Positions 1-10,350 of a DNA stretch of 64,000 nucleotides are shown here, piece by piece. This stretch comes from Cryptomeria japonica (Eukaryota; Streptophyta; Pinopsida; Cupressales; Cupressaceae): assembly GCF_030272615.1 (NCBI RefSeq), contig NC_081410.1, positions 572,207,241-572,271,240 of the forward strand. The letters run 5' to 3'. A model generated the notes under the pieces. That model was not told where the DNA came from. It searched no databases and saw only the letters and a program-made list of their open reading frames with translations. The stretch's first letter is position 1. Each line of letters opens with the position of its first letter. The translations under genes and the position numbers were made by a program.

Positions 1-333
1 ATACCTCCTCACCTTTGATTCCAAATATTTTTGGGAATATCATTGTCAACATGGTCATGATACTGAAAAGTGTTATTCCTTAAAGAGTAAGATTCAAGAC
101 TTGATTTATAACAATAACATATTTTTGGCTGGTGTGAATGATAAAGGAAAAAATTTGTAGCTCCTCCTATTCAAATTATTCAAATTTTCATTGATCCTTT
201 ACCTTCCCATTCTACTAATGTGATTGAGACTGATCATCTTATCTTCTCTCTCAATGATCTTGGTCTTGAGCCTAATAATGTGATGAACCTTATTGATAAA
301 ATTGAAACTCCTAAGGACATGCATTACATTTTA
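1..333 (+). pseudogene. gag C-terminus with CCHC-like knuckle (Ty3-like copy A)
   Basis: The first codons read as a nucleocapsid-type knuckle around the motif HGHDTEKCYSLKSKIQDLI, followed by AGVNDKGKN. The same segment occurs in copy B at about 22390-22560, where the motif reads LGHDTKKYFVLKNKIQYLI. The GH-x-T-x-K-C spacing followed by a charged helix is typical of Ty3-type plant gag proteins, which package the element RNA. A stop follows the GKN residues and the frame then shifts, so the piece is broken. Its N-terminal part lies before the window. Confidence 0.6.
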
Positions 334-832
334 TCTTAGTCATACCATTAAGGAACCCAATGGCCCCTTATATATCACTGTGAGAATAAAAGGCATACCC
401 TCACGATAGGTGCTCATTGATCCAGTTTGTATAGTTAATGTGATAACTAAAGAATTTCCTTATACCTTACAATTACATCAAGTGACATATGATAAATCTA
501 AGGTGGTCATTAAAATATTTGATGGTTTCTCTTGTTCTGCTATTGTTTCTAGCACTCTTACTATTGAGGTTGGCACTAATTTCTTAGATGTTGTCTTTTC
601 TATCATTCCTACATACAATCACTTTCGTGTGAAGTTGGGAGATCCTTGGCTCTCGTCCATGAAAGTGGTCAATTCTACTATCCACAAGTGTTCAAAATTT
701 CCTCATGATGATAAAATTATAATTGTTAATCACAACACGTATCAACCTGTGATGAGGCATGGAGATGTTTGTCTTGATTACTTTTGGTTCAAAAAATTCC
801 AACCTCTTCAACCTAGAAGTGATTCTCTTTAA
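334..832 (+). pseudogene. Retropepsin-like aspartic protease domain (Ty3-like copy A)
   Basis: The frame starts with NGPLYITVRIKGIP, has one stop before the active-site region, then reads LIDPVCIVNVITKEF and ends in KLGDPWLSSMKVVNSTIHK. This is the layout of retroviral-type proteases of Ty3 elements: a catalytic loop, a flap region and a closing LGxPW motif. The usual D-T/S-G catalytic triplet reads D-P-V here and D-P-S in copy B, so the catalytic glycine is absent from both. The domain normally cuts the gag polyprotein. The stop and altered loop make activity unlikely. The next coding segment lies in another frame. Confidence 0.65.
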
Positions 833-1175
833 ATCCCATCAAAAATTAAAAAATAAGATGATTTTATCCTCGAGTAAACCTATAAATACAACACTTAGTC
901 TCCCTCCTGGTGATGACCATATTCCTCCTCTTGAGGATAGTCTCCCTCTTCCTCCTAAGGATAAACCTATTCTTCCTCCTAAGGAAAATCACATTATTCC
1001 TCCTAAGGGTAGACCTATGCCTCCTCCTCATGATGGACCTGATTTCCTTCCTACACCTTCTATTCCTCCTTTATATGGTGTTGTTCCACCTCCTACACCT
1101 TACAAAGGGAAGCACCCAACATCTCCTATTGTTCAACCTAAGAAACCTTCTTCTATACATCCTTCCTTGAAATAA
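833..1175 (+). pseudogene. Proline-rich repeat segment (Ty3-like copy A)
   Basis: A low-complexity segment of proline pairs follows the protease in a +1 frame. It repeats a unit of about ten residues such as LPPKDKPI, LPPKENHI and IPPKGRPM, then ends in PPPHDG and PPLYGVVPPPTPYKGKH. Copy B keeps the same motifs at 29315-29710 (IPPKVIPIPPPHDG, PPFYGAVPPPSSY). The underlying DNA is a degenerate repeat of about 30 bases. The function is unknown; such a stretch could be a flexible linker. The plus-frame ORF starting at 910 is a shadow of it. Confidence 0.55.
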
Positions 1176-1244
1176 CAAAATAAGTCTATGCCTATTGAAC
1201 CTAAACATTCACAACTTTCAACTAAAACTAAATAAAGTTGTTGT

Positions 1245-1553
1245 GTGAAAGAATGTCAATGGAGACTTCATGCTAGAGCTCGTGACCTTGCTTCTCAAAC
1301 AATTTTTTCTCCAAAGACACCAACCATTGACATAATAACATTTGAACAACCTTCTCCTAACCAAGAGGTTCAACCTAAATCTCCAAGACATAAAATGATT
1401 AAGACAAATGATGGTTCAAGTTCTAATCCTATTAAAGCTCCTATTTTTGTTAACCTTGATGAAGAAACAGATGAAAATATTGTTCATAATAAAAATGTTG
1501 ATGCTATTATATCAGGTGACGAATATAAATATTTCGATGTTGACAATGATTAA
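1245..1553 (+). pseudogene. Conserved acidic C-terminal tail (Ty3-like copy A)
   Basis: An open frame of 102 codons contains TPTIDIITFEQPSPNQEV, PKSPRHKMIKTNDG, NLDEETDENIVHN and EYKYFDVDND. The equivalent stretch in copy B (about 29756-30035) reads STIDMISFSPKQDV, NFDEEMGGNFIHN and EYEYVDLDKHLS, with two stops. Conservation of amino acids between two diverged copies argues that this was translated. It matches no pol domain that I recognise, so it appears to be an extra polyprotein tail of unknown role. Confidence 0.5.
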
Positions 1554-2503
1554 TATAAACAATTTTCAAAAGCATTGATTCTAGCTCCTAGTAACAAACA
1601 AAGTGACTCATCATTAGAGAATGGTCCTTGTTTGGAACTTGTAATACTATGCTTGATGTTTCTCCTCTTGCATATTTTCCACCTTTCCAAAGAAATGTTC
1701 AACAAGATGGGGAGGTGAATGACCTTCTTGATTAGCTTCATGTGTCATAGATTATAAATCTCTCCTTTCTTTCTTGTTTGTGACCTTTTATTTTGTCTCT
1801 CAATTCTTCTAATTATTGTCCCTAGTATTGTCTACTTGAGGACGATGCAAAGTATTGAGATCTCTTTTGGTCTCTCCCACATTGGTTCACAAGACACATG
1901 TGCCTTTCTTCCATGGTGGTTTTTCTTTATTTGGGGGATGAGGAAAATTCTATGCAAATAAATATACATGATATACATTATTTATCATAAAAATTATACT
2001 AACCCCAAAGTTCAACAAGACCACCTTGTATTTTTTGTCTTGTGATCATTATCCTTTAATTTGTCCTGTATTGTGGGCATACTATTATGATAGCATTCTT
2101 GTCTTTTTTGTTGTATCCTATATTAAAGAAATTTCTCTCAATAAGGGGTATGCAATCACTTTAACATGAGGGCATATACTCTGCTCAATGATCTCTCTCT
2201 TTTGTATATCTTGATACTTAGATTACTTTACAAACATAGTCTTTTGCTTGATAATTTTGGTATTTTTTTTCTTTTCATGACTCATAGTAAGAGAACATTA
2301 CTAATTTGTAGTCATGGTTTTCTCTTTCTCTTTCTCCCATGATGTCCCTTTTTTCTTGTCATCGAAGTTGTAAGATCCTAAAGTCCACTAGGGGTTTTGT
2401 GTATCCTGCCTTCTTGGTCAATTGGTGATTTTTTTCAATGTGAACCCTTGTACTTTATTGAGAGTATGATTGACTTCATACTCCCGCTAAAGTGGGAGAT
2501 AAA
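1554..2503 (+). other. Non-coding 3' tail and polypurine tract of copy A
   Basis: No coding signal is visible. Short blocks match copy B at 30041-30970, for example CTACTTGAGGACGATGCAAAG against CTACTTGGGGACAATGCAAAG, and CATGATATACAT near 1968. The stretch ends in AGTGGGAGATAAA (2491-2503), which sits where the plus-strand priming polypurine tract should be. Confidence 0.55.
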
Positions 2504-2700
2504 TGTAGCATTCTAAAATTTCACCCTTGTACAATTTTGACCACATTTGGGTCCCTATGTTAGTGTTTGTACCCATAGGTCTTATTGGGGCCTAATTTTT
2601 CTCATATTACTCAAGTATGATTGCATTTTTTATTTTTACACCAATTGGGCACCTTGTCATAGCCCTAAATGTTATTGCTACACCAATTGGGCACCTTCTC
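2504..2700 (+). repeat. Start of a 3' LTR (copy A), truncated
   Basis: The sequence begins TGTAGCATTCTAAAATTT directly after the polypurine tract and for about 50 bases resembles the LTR starts at 17102 and 30971. After that it diverges. The LTR appears broken off where minus-strand coding sequence of the next element begins, around 2650-2700. Two copies of CACCAATTGGGCACCTT lie at 2640-2700. The right edge is uncertain. Confidence 0.45.
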
Positions 2701-2810
2701 AACACTTTACCCTTAGGTAATTCAGTGCTCAATGTTATTGCTGCCTCTTGAGCTTCTGATTCCTCTTCGGTGATGGCAAGAGTGCCTTTGACAGGTGTAG
2801 AGGAAGATTC

Positions 2811-4136
2811 TTATCCAAATTTCTTAGATAAAACCTTTATCATCTTTGTAGCCTTTCTTGTGGCCTTGGGTACTACAATGCTCATTTTTACCTTTTCCTT
2901 AACTTCTTCATAAGTTCCATATCTTAGCTTGGTAGCATACCTTGGTAATGTGAGATATGCATCAATTTGTTGTTGTGTGATATCAAAGTCAATCTCGTAA
3001 CCCATTGGTGGTGAAGATTGAGTCCTCGGTTCTACAGCATTCACATAACAGTAATTAGTGTCTACCTCAAAGCATATATCATCCTTATATTTCTCTACCA
3101 GTTGGGGTGGAATCCGATACTTGTTGTGCATCTTCTCTTGAAATTTGCTGATGTAGTCATCCATTATATCATTGAAATTATCTCCCAATTTCTTGATAAA
3201 GTCATTAATTTGATGGGTGATTGGTCGGTGTAGCTCCCAAACTAATTTACCGACTGATGGAAAGAATTTCTCAAAGTAGAAAAACATGCATACAAGAAGT
3301 GAACCAAACTTCAGTGTATTTGCTGAGTTGTTTTTCTTTAGCTTCCTTATTGTGTTCAAATTCTCAAACAAGTTCTTCAATAGCACTTCACATAAGTCAA
3401 CTTTCATTCCATTTTTCACAATTTTATAAGCTAAGTCAACTGCAGCACAGGGTACACTATTTTCCCTTGCTGATTGGAAGAAACAGTATCTAATTACTCT
3501 AATGGCAAACTTAAGTTCTACATCAGTGACATTGTTTAGTTTCAATCCTTTGTAATCAGATTCTACCCCAGTTAAATTGATTAACTCCTTCTGTGATATC
3601 ATCTTCTGAGCTCATGCATGATCATAGATAGGATAACCAGTGATCACATGAATGATTTCCTTGGTGATTTTGAATGGTTTCTCTTCTAGCCAGATGAAAT
3701 CATCATGAACTCTACTCAAAACGAACTTAACCCATTGAGGCTTGAACACACGAGGGTAGGTTAGGGCTTTAGTCAATCCCTTGATTCTGATGTGTTCATA
3801 CTTGCTGTTTAATACACCATCTATGCATAATTCATCATAGGTGTCTCTAATCTCAACATGACCGAGTTCTTCAACACGACATTTGGTGAAGAATCTAACA
3901 TCTTCAACTAACATGACTCGATCCGGGATGAGTGAAAAGGCGGTTTTATCATCCAGTTCAGAGGCGACTTTAGGAGTCAAAGTGTATTTCAGTGAGGGCT
4001 TGTCCACATTCTTGACAACTATGGGATCTTGGATCTTGGGTGCCATTGTAGATTTTAGGCAAAAACTTAGCAAACTATCCTTAGGGTTTGATGGTTTACA
4101 AACGACAGACGCTTCACACTCGGCAGATAATAGCAA
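2811..4136 (-). pseudogene. ZK-family ORF2, conserved protein of unknown function (one internal stop)
   Basis: A single minus-strand frame of about 440 codons is broken only by one TGA, at 3612-3614. The first part (174 codons) contains VRFFTKCRVEELGHVEI and KPFKITKEIIHVITGYPIY. The second part (263 codons) contains ELKFAIRVIRYCFF, LVCMFFYFEKFFPSVGKLV and PPMGYEIDFDITQQQIDAYL. Beyond the 2811 stop an in-frame acidic, Glu-rich tail can still be read to about 2700. The true start may be the methionine at 4136 or the one at 4046. A homologous piece lies at 44920-45258 downstream of another knuckle ORF, so this is a constant part of the element. The general look recalls plant-transposon accessory domains of the putative plant transposon protein type, but I cannot name it with confidence. 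Confidence 0.55.
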
Positions 4137-4666
4137 TTTGATAAGATCGGTAAACTAGCTTGACAATGTGATGACATTTGATGTAAATACCTTGGATTCG
4201 CTTTGAATGAAGTTTGATTGCCTTGATTCCCTCTACTCTGCTTTTTCGAAAACTTGGTGAATGTAAATGACCATGAAAATGCTTTTAAGTACACAAAATA
4301 ACTTATCAGGCTCCGTGTGGGTTAGGTCAAAACATTAAATGCACTCAGTTTACCTTTAACCGATTTACTCTCTTTTTTTTGTTTTACCTGAGTAACCAAA
4401 TTTCCTTCATTTACTGACTTGATAGGTTTCCTGTAAAGTACTTTTGATAGAATTTCAAACTTACTAATGCATCTTAACTATGCAAATTTTGAATTTTGTA
4501 CATAATCGAATAGGAACTGTTATGATTTTAACCTTCAGAGAATGTAGTCCCTTCATACCTTTTCTGATTAATTTGGAATAGGTGCACCTAACTCGGTAGG
4601 TAAGGTGCTTTCTTCATTTGCCATGATTTTCTTCCTTTTCCAAATCATCTTTAATTTTTCTTTTAT
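4137..4666 (-). other. Spacer between ZK ORF1 and ORF2 (copy 1)
   Basis: This stretch is AT-rich with no convincing coding frame. The 75-codon minus ORF that overlaps the start of ORF2 (4067-4294) has no motif. A comparable gap of about 460 bases separates the two ORFs in copy 2, so the spacer seems to be part of the element design. Confidence 0.4.
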
Positions 4667-5917
4667 TTATTCAGTGTCTCCTCTAGGTTGATCTCTGCAA
4701 TCTCCAGCTAAATGTCCAACTTTGTGACAATGAAAACATGCCATACCAGGATTTCTCCATGATCTTTGGTTATTCATTCCAAACCTTATAAAAAAGTTGG
4801 CACTTATATGTCCATATCTTCCACAACATTCACACCATATCCTTGTGTTGTAATCCCATGGTACTGCTGCATATTGTCGGTAAGGATCTGTGTGAGTTCG
4901 GTAACCTCTAGTGTTTACTCGGTGTGCAGACCACATGTGGTTCTTTTGCTTAAGCCAACACTTCTCAGTACTATGTCCATATCTATTACAGTTTCTACAA
5001 AACCCTTTGAATTTTTCCTTCTAATAGTTGTTAATAGAGTTTGTCCTACATTGATTAGATGTGTGACCATATTTATTGCAATTGTAACAGTAACCATTGG
5101 ACTTAGAGATATTCGGTTGCTTAGCTTTTTTGATTTGGCATATGTTGGCAGTATGACCTTGATTTCCATAGTAGTGGTAAATAGGTTTCTTTCTTTTGAT
5201 GTTATTCCTGTTTCCAGCTTGCTTTGATGATTCTCCTCTCTCAGTAGTATGAATTCCTTTCTCAGTAGAGTCTTTTCCTTTGTAACTGAGTCCTGCATCT
5301 TTGTTGGGTCTTCTTGTATTCAGTTGCTCATCCAACTTCTTTGATGCTTCATAACCCTTCTTCAGTATTTCTTTGGATTTCTTCTCTATTTCAAGTTCAT
5401 CGATCAACCTTGATACTTCAAGTTTCAATGCTTGATTTTCATCATTCTTCAGAATTGCTTCATGATGTGCATAACCTAGTTGATCTGTCATATTTTGTTG
5501 AATCCTAGTCAACCTAATTTCATCATTTTTATCATATACTAAGACTTCAAGTTGTTGTTTCTCTCTCTGTAGATCTCTTTCTTTATCCTCAACTGTCCTT
5601 AATGCATCTAGATTTTCAGTCATCTGTGTACTGAAATGTTCATGTTCTCTTTTCATTGCTTTCAGTTGATCAGCCAATGCTTTGTTTCTTTCTTTCAATA
5701 CTCCAATCATTTCTTCAGTTTATTCAGATATACCATTCTTAGATGATGTCTCAATTTGTTCCACTAACTGTTGAGAATCCTGCAAGTCATCAAATAATCT
5801 TCTTCTTACTTTCAGAGATTTTTGCATTTGCCTTTGCATGTCTGCAATCACTTGATTAGCATGATCCAACTCTTCTTGTAGATATACAATCCTCCGAGAT
5901 TGTTTATAACCTTCCAT
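4667..5917 (-). pseudogene. ZK-family ORF1: coiled coil plus five CCHC knuckles (gag-like, two in-frame stops)
   Basis: One minus-strand frame of about 416 codons runs from an ATG 49 bases downstream of the primer-binding site to a TGA at 4667. It is interrupted by only two stops (5720-5722 and 5021-5023). The N-terminal half is a long predicted coiled coil: MEGYKQSRRIVYLQEELDH, then heptad-like runs rich in K, E, L and Q to about residue 190. The C-terminal half carries five knuckle-like motifs: a degenerate one (YHYYGNQGHTANIC), CYNCNKYGHTSNQC, CRNCNRYGHSTEKC, CECCGRYGHISANF (last Cys lost) and CFHCHKVGHLAGDC. Ordinary copia or Ty3 gag proteins have one or two knuckles. Nucleic-acid binding and self-association are the likely roles, by inference. 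Confidence 0.65.
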
Positions 5918-5965
5918 TGATAATATCTTTCTCTTTAGGTAGTTAAACCCTTTTCCAAGATTGAA

Positions 5966-5977
5966 GCTCTAATACCA
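5966..5977 (-). other. Primer-binding site of ZK copy 1
   Basis: On the minus strand the sequence reads TGGTATTAGAGC, a near match to the initiator-Met tRNA 3' end used by plant copia elements. It lies two bases inside the LTR end, as in every other element of this window. Confidence 0.7.
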
Positions 5978-5979
5978 AT

Positions 5980-7145
5980 TGTTAGGCCCAATATGGAAAG
6001 CTAATGTACTGAGAGGGGAGGGGTGAATCAGTACTGAAAAAAATTTCTTGAATAATAACTTTACTATTATGCATAAACAAAATAGTACAGTAACATAAAA
6101 TAAAGTTAAAGCAAATAGATAACAATCATACATGATTCACTCCATAACACATATATTTTGGTTATGCAGAAACTCTTGGTTAGAGAGAAAAACTACGGTG
6201 GGGATGGCACCCACAACTTCACTACTGCAATAATAAAGAGTGCTTGGTTAGAGCTACATTTTAGCTATTTCTGATAGCTTACTCTATTAGGAGTAATAAG
6301 ATCTATTAGATCTACCTTGCTAAAGGATTTTACAACATTTATTCTAAATGTTGCACCTGGTTAGAGGCTTTACAATTTATAGATTTGATTAGAGTCTTTT
6401 ACCCTGTTAAAGGTTTCTCTTTCAACTTCACAATATTACAATAAAATCATTACAAATATTTGCAACTTTACATCTAAAATGTTATAGCAGATTCTATGTG
6501 CTCAAAATAGATTACTTTGCTTATAGCATACCTCAGTAACCCATATAGTAACTCGGTAAACCCTTCTGTTTACTCTGTTCTTCTACTGTTCTTTGGAAAC
6601 CTTCTCGGTGACCTTTGTATCTCTATAATAGTCTTCTTTTGCACTCACATATACACCCTTAACTCATGCTGCATAAATAGATCTCTTAAGACGGTGATCT
6701 AATTCATTGCTTCAATCTTACAAACATGATTCCTTGAAAATGAATAACTATACAAACTATTTCATTGGTTAGATTGATCTCAAAATCATACACAATCTTA
6801 TGGTGCAATTTCCAATGTAATAATGGTTATATGTGCCTCGTTCTTGTAACATGTTTCCATATGAATGTCTAGGTTCAATGTATCTAGTAACACATTTCAC
6901 TCAGTGTATATCAACTCGGTGTGTCATCTTTACTGCTCGATAGACATAAAAAGATACTCGGTAGACAACTCGGTGTATACTACGTTCTGTGACTACTTTC
7001 CTCTGTAACTGACTAGACTATGCATACCAACTTCTCTGTGTATACCGACTGCATGATTCGGTAGTGCTAACCGACTAGAGTATATAGTATGACTTTGAAT
7101 TTAAAAACTAATGGCAACTTGATAAGTAGTAACAACTTTATGACA
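5980..7145 (-). repeat. 5' LTR of ZK copy 1
   Basis: On the minus strand this runs from TGTCATAAAGTTG to GGGCCTAACA, about 1166 bases. Its inner end carries the C-rich block TGATTCACCCCTCCCCTCTC that is shared with the copia LTRs of the window. The inner edge is firm because the primer site follows. The outer edge is the best TG candidate but has no second LTR to compare with. Confidence 0.55.
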
Positions 7146-8217
7146 ATTTGGTTGTCTAAATTTTTTTAATATGGGTAGGGGAACCCGAAAAATCCTTGAT
7201 GTTTGGATGAGGGAGTCTATAGACCTTATCTAATGGTTTAGGTTGGGCTGCCAACAAGTATTGTAAACAATTTCTCTTAGTTTGGCTGGCTTTTTTCTCC
7301 TTGTGTTTATGTTGGCTTTTGGTTGGCTATAGCCATATTTGTTGATATGGTCTACTGATTTTATTTGTCTATCATTCTTGGCAAAAGGTTCATTGTAGGT
7401 TCTAGATCCTGGCAAAATCTAAGGGTTTTGGGCCCCTTCAAAACTTGTTGTATGGATTTTTGGGTTCCCCTCAAAACCTATTTTCCCTTAATCAAAAACT
7501 TTATGTCAATTTCCACATAATCCATTCAAGATTTTAATCAAATCAACACATAGAATCCACATGCAAAGAATAGACAACATACTCATGAAAATATTACACA
7601 AGATATATCCTGGGAAAACCCTCATGAGGGAAAATGCAGCCTCAAAATGCATTATCCACATTGTATTATTGAGCAGTGTGTCCATTACAATACAACTATG
7701 GAAAACTTTTGAAACCCAACCATAACCAAGCACTCCATGTGATTAAGAATGAATCCACACATCTCATGCCATGATTCATTCCTTCACAAATGCTAACCTG
7801 GCTAGCTGACCATTCCAAACAACTACCCTTGTTGTTGCTTTTATAAACACAAGCTCCCACAAAACCACCAAGTGGTATTACATCAAAACCATGTGCCCAA
7901 AACCATGTGACAATAAAATATAATATTTTTCCTACCTACACTTGACCCACATTTATTATTGGGTACTTTATCACAATTTCATTCCCCAATATTAAACAAA
8001 TGCAATTTATAATAATCCTAATGTGTCAATACATCACATCAAGTGGTTACAAGAATATTCCAAGGGAATATCTACATGTTGTACATCCATATAGGTTCTC
8101 ATAGGTGCAACAATACAATATGATATTACAATATAATTCCATGTCCACCTTACAATAATAAAATAATACAACAATGAAACATTATTATACAAGGTGTACA
8201 ATATCTTTTTCTCAACA
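7146..8217 (-). repeat. LTR-like and leader-like debris of another retroelement (minus strand)
   Basis: No gene is recognised. The part from about 7504 to 8217 looks like a minus-strand LTR: it ends TCTCAACA and contains a GGGAAAACCCTCATGAGGG hairpin like the one in the copia-D LTR at 33.5 kb. The block 7146-7500 has an inverted pair of GGGGAACCC-x-AAAAATCC (about 7179-7195 and about 7440-7460) and a 61-codon minus ORF without motifs. No target duplication was found. Confidence 0.3.
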
Positions 8218-8221
8218 AATT

Positions 8222-9560
8222 AAGACTAGGGAACGATGCTTTGGTCCTCCCTAATTTGGCCCCTTTTAAAACCCTTTTTGCCATTTCAAATATGAGCAAG
8301 AAATTCAGCTCCGTGTTGCCTCGTGTTAGAAAATTAATAAAACAAATTCAATGGACAAGTATAAAAGAAGGCTTTCCCATCTCATTTGGATATACATTCA
8401 CTAAGAGGCATAATATACACATGCATTCAAGCATTCATTCAATGATTCAAGAAATTGATAAAGTAACCAATCATCCTTCAAGCCTTGGAGTAGCAACAAA
8501 GTCAAGATTCAAGCATTCAAGTGGAGATTTAAATCCTATTTTGTCAAAGACTTCATGAAACCCTAATCTCCTATGGAGACAAAAAAAACTTCACAAGGAG
8601 GCATATCATTTGGTTTTCAGTCATTATTTAGCATCTCCCTCAAAAGGAGAATCTTCCACTACAACAATTCAATTATCTTTCATCTCTATTTCATGGTTAA
8701 TTCCAAAACTAGGGTTTGACTTAGGCAAGCGCCTATTCCAAACCTATTTCACTTTTTTTTTCTGTGCAAGAAATAGGCACAGAGCTGCGATATTCAGAAT
8801 CAACATTATTTGTAGAAATGAATCAATCCTTTTTGGTGTACAAAAATTTTGGAGGACCAAAGTGATGGGTACCATGGTCCTAACATTTTTGGAGCTTTTT
8901 TAGGGACCAGATCTGAATCTTCTTGTAATTCTTTGATTTTGTTGTGTGTCTCAATCCTGCATCCATAGCTTGTTGTTTTTATGTTTTAGTCTTTATTTAT
9001 AGCATTTTCCCCTAATTTTAGCAATTCAACTCACAAAAGAGGGAAAACAAATCTACCCCTTAAATAAAATTGGTATTTTCAGTCCTTATCATTGTTAGTT
9101 TGTGAATAAATATATTGGATTGAACCCTCTTTTGAATGTAATAGGTCACTAAGAAAAAATTAGTGGTTTTCATACATATAATGGTGGAAACCCTAATTTT
9201 TCACCCATTACAATAACCTTTCCTATTGAAGTGGGTTATATTATCTTACCAACACCTATTCATATCATACAAAATACTCTAACCTATAACATTCTTCTAG
9301 GTAGACCTTGGATTCATTTAATGCAAGTTGTCCCTTCAATTCTTCATCATAAAATAAATTTTCCAGTCACACTGAATACAACTCTGACCAAAACAAGCCA
9401 ACTCTCATGTCCAAATGGTTCATGTACTTGCACCTAAGCTATGAAATGGATACATCTTTGAAGAATCTTTTATTGTTTGATAATCCTATCTCTCTTCTAT
9501 TTTGCCCTCCTCAATCAACCAAAATAATATGTGCATTGTTGAATCAAGTGTTCCTCCCTA
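8222..9560 (+). mobile_element. Diverged Ty3-like fragment: LTR-like part plus protease end
   Basis: From 8222 to about 9020 the sequence resembles the R-U5 part of the copy B LTR: many ATTCAAGCATTCA blocks, then TTCCAAAACTAGGGTTTGAC. A short frame near 9231-9437 then reads YNILLGRPWIHLMQVVPSIL, the closing motif of a Ty3-type protease. The rest is decayed. The right edge, where minus-strand gene sequence begins, is placed only roughly. Confidence 0.45.
8360..8366 (+). promoter_or_regulatory. TATA box in the Ty3-like LTR fragment
   Basis: TATAAAA follows ATGGACAAG and precedes the repeat-rich R-U5-like region. Its position fits an LTR promoter. No functional evidence. Confidence 0.35.
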
Positions 9561-10350
9561 TGACATTGCTAAACTACACCAATCAACATTAGAACATGAA
9601 TTAGAGAATTTAGTACCTAAAATCCTTAAGTACTACTTAACTAGAGCTCTCTTCAAACATGAACTTGCTCCATCATGCTCCCCTTTTGTATGCCCAACTT
9701 AAAAGAAACTCCAAATATGAGGTACACGCCTCTCTACATGCATTCTATTCAATCAATAAAACATACAAGCAAATTCTTGAATTGACCCATGCTATAATCT
9801 AACCAAATTAGATATTCGTCTATTGCAATACCTTTATCCTACAAGAACTCAAAGAAAATATTGAAAAAATGTTGCACATACTCCAAGGAAGGAGATATAT
9901 CATCACTCATATAAAAATGATACTCCTTGATTATCTTCCTATCCTCTTGTGTACTATCAGGGGCATGTCTATATGTTATGTGAACAAAAATATCAATCTG
10001 AATTGAATTGTAATATTGAGCCTGTACCTCATTTTATGGTTGCAACATATATTTTTCTACAAAAAAAGACCATTGATAGAATATTTCCAATCAAGAAAGA
10101 GTTCTTACACATACTAAACTATTAATCCAACTACTAAGACCTATAGGTATGCCTTGAATACTTGTAGAAGATATGTTCCTTAAAAACTGAAATAAAATGA
10201 ACAACACTGACTTCTCTGCAAAACAAATCACATCTAGAAAGTTCACCTCCACTATGCAAATTATATTTGAATGTCTCATATCTCTTTTTCTCAACAATAT
10301 CATTTCCAAATTTGTGTTTGTTGTCTCATGAAAACATGAAACAAACTTTG
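9560..10350 (-). pseudogene. Uncharacterised conserved gene remnant, 3' piece
   Basis: Minus-strand reading gives, in order and with stops and frame changes, FVEKYMLQP-stop-NEVQAQ, QIDIFVHIT, EDRKIIKEYHFYMSDDISP, LDYSMGQFKN and HTKGEHDGASSCLKRALVK. From memory these are colinear with a large uncharacterised protein family found in plant and animal genomes. That family has FAENY, NEIQ, a VHVT strand, SDxCxGQFK and GHGKGEHDGAGAxxKRAL blocks. The biochemical function is unknown to me; it may descend from a DNA transposon. The piece is cut at 10350 by copia-1 and resumes at 16867. The left end is uncertain because it abuts Ty3-like debris. Confidence 0.55.
10346..10350. repeat. Target-site duplication of copia-1, left copy
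   Basis: CTTTG immediately precedes the TGTTGG start of the LTR. The identical pentamer follows the right LTR at 16862-16866. Confidence 0.8.

Larger units (their letters stand above)
1..2503 (+). mobile_element. Ty3-like gag-protease LTR element, copy A (3' half of internal region)
   Basis: This is the left-truncated internal region of an LTR retrotransposon. In order it holds the end of gag, a retropepsin-like domain, a proline-rich segment, a conserved acidic tail and about 950 bases of non-coding DNA. It ends in a purine-rich tract (2491-2503) just before an LTR start. Every piece aligns in the same order with the element at 17.1-32.2 kb (copy B). Neither copy shows reverse transcriptase, RNase H or integrase between protease and LTR, so the family looks non-autonomous. 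The 5' part lies outside the window. Confidence 0.7.
2700..7145 (-). mobile_element. ZK-family LTR element, copy 1 (minus strand)
   Basis: Read on the minus strand this is a 5' LTR (7145-5980), a primer-binding site matching initiator-Met tRNA (5977-5966), ORF1 (coiled coil plus five CCHC knuckles), a spacer of about 530 bases, and ORF2 of unknown function. No protease, integrase or reverse transcriptase is seen. The same ORF1-spacer-ORF2 order recurs on the plus strand at 43563-45260. The 3' LTR is missing because the element is cut at about 2700 by the neighbouring Ty3-like LTR. Confidence 0.6.

Noticed and set aside
2640-2700. Two copies of CACCAATTGGGCACCTT as a possible regulatory repeat
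   Set aside because: Only two units at an element junction; more likely a small duplication made during truncation.
7230-7415. 61-codon minus-strand ORF as a possible small gene
   Set aside because: No motif, no homologue in the window, and it lies in leader-like sequence next to an LTR-like block.
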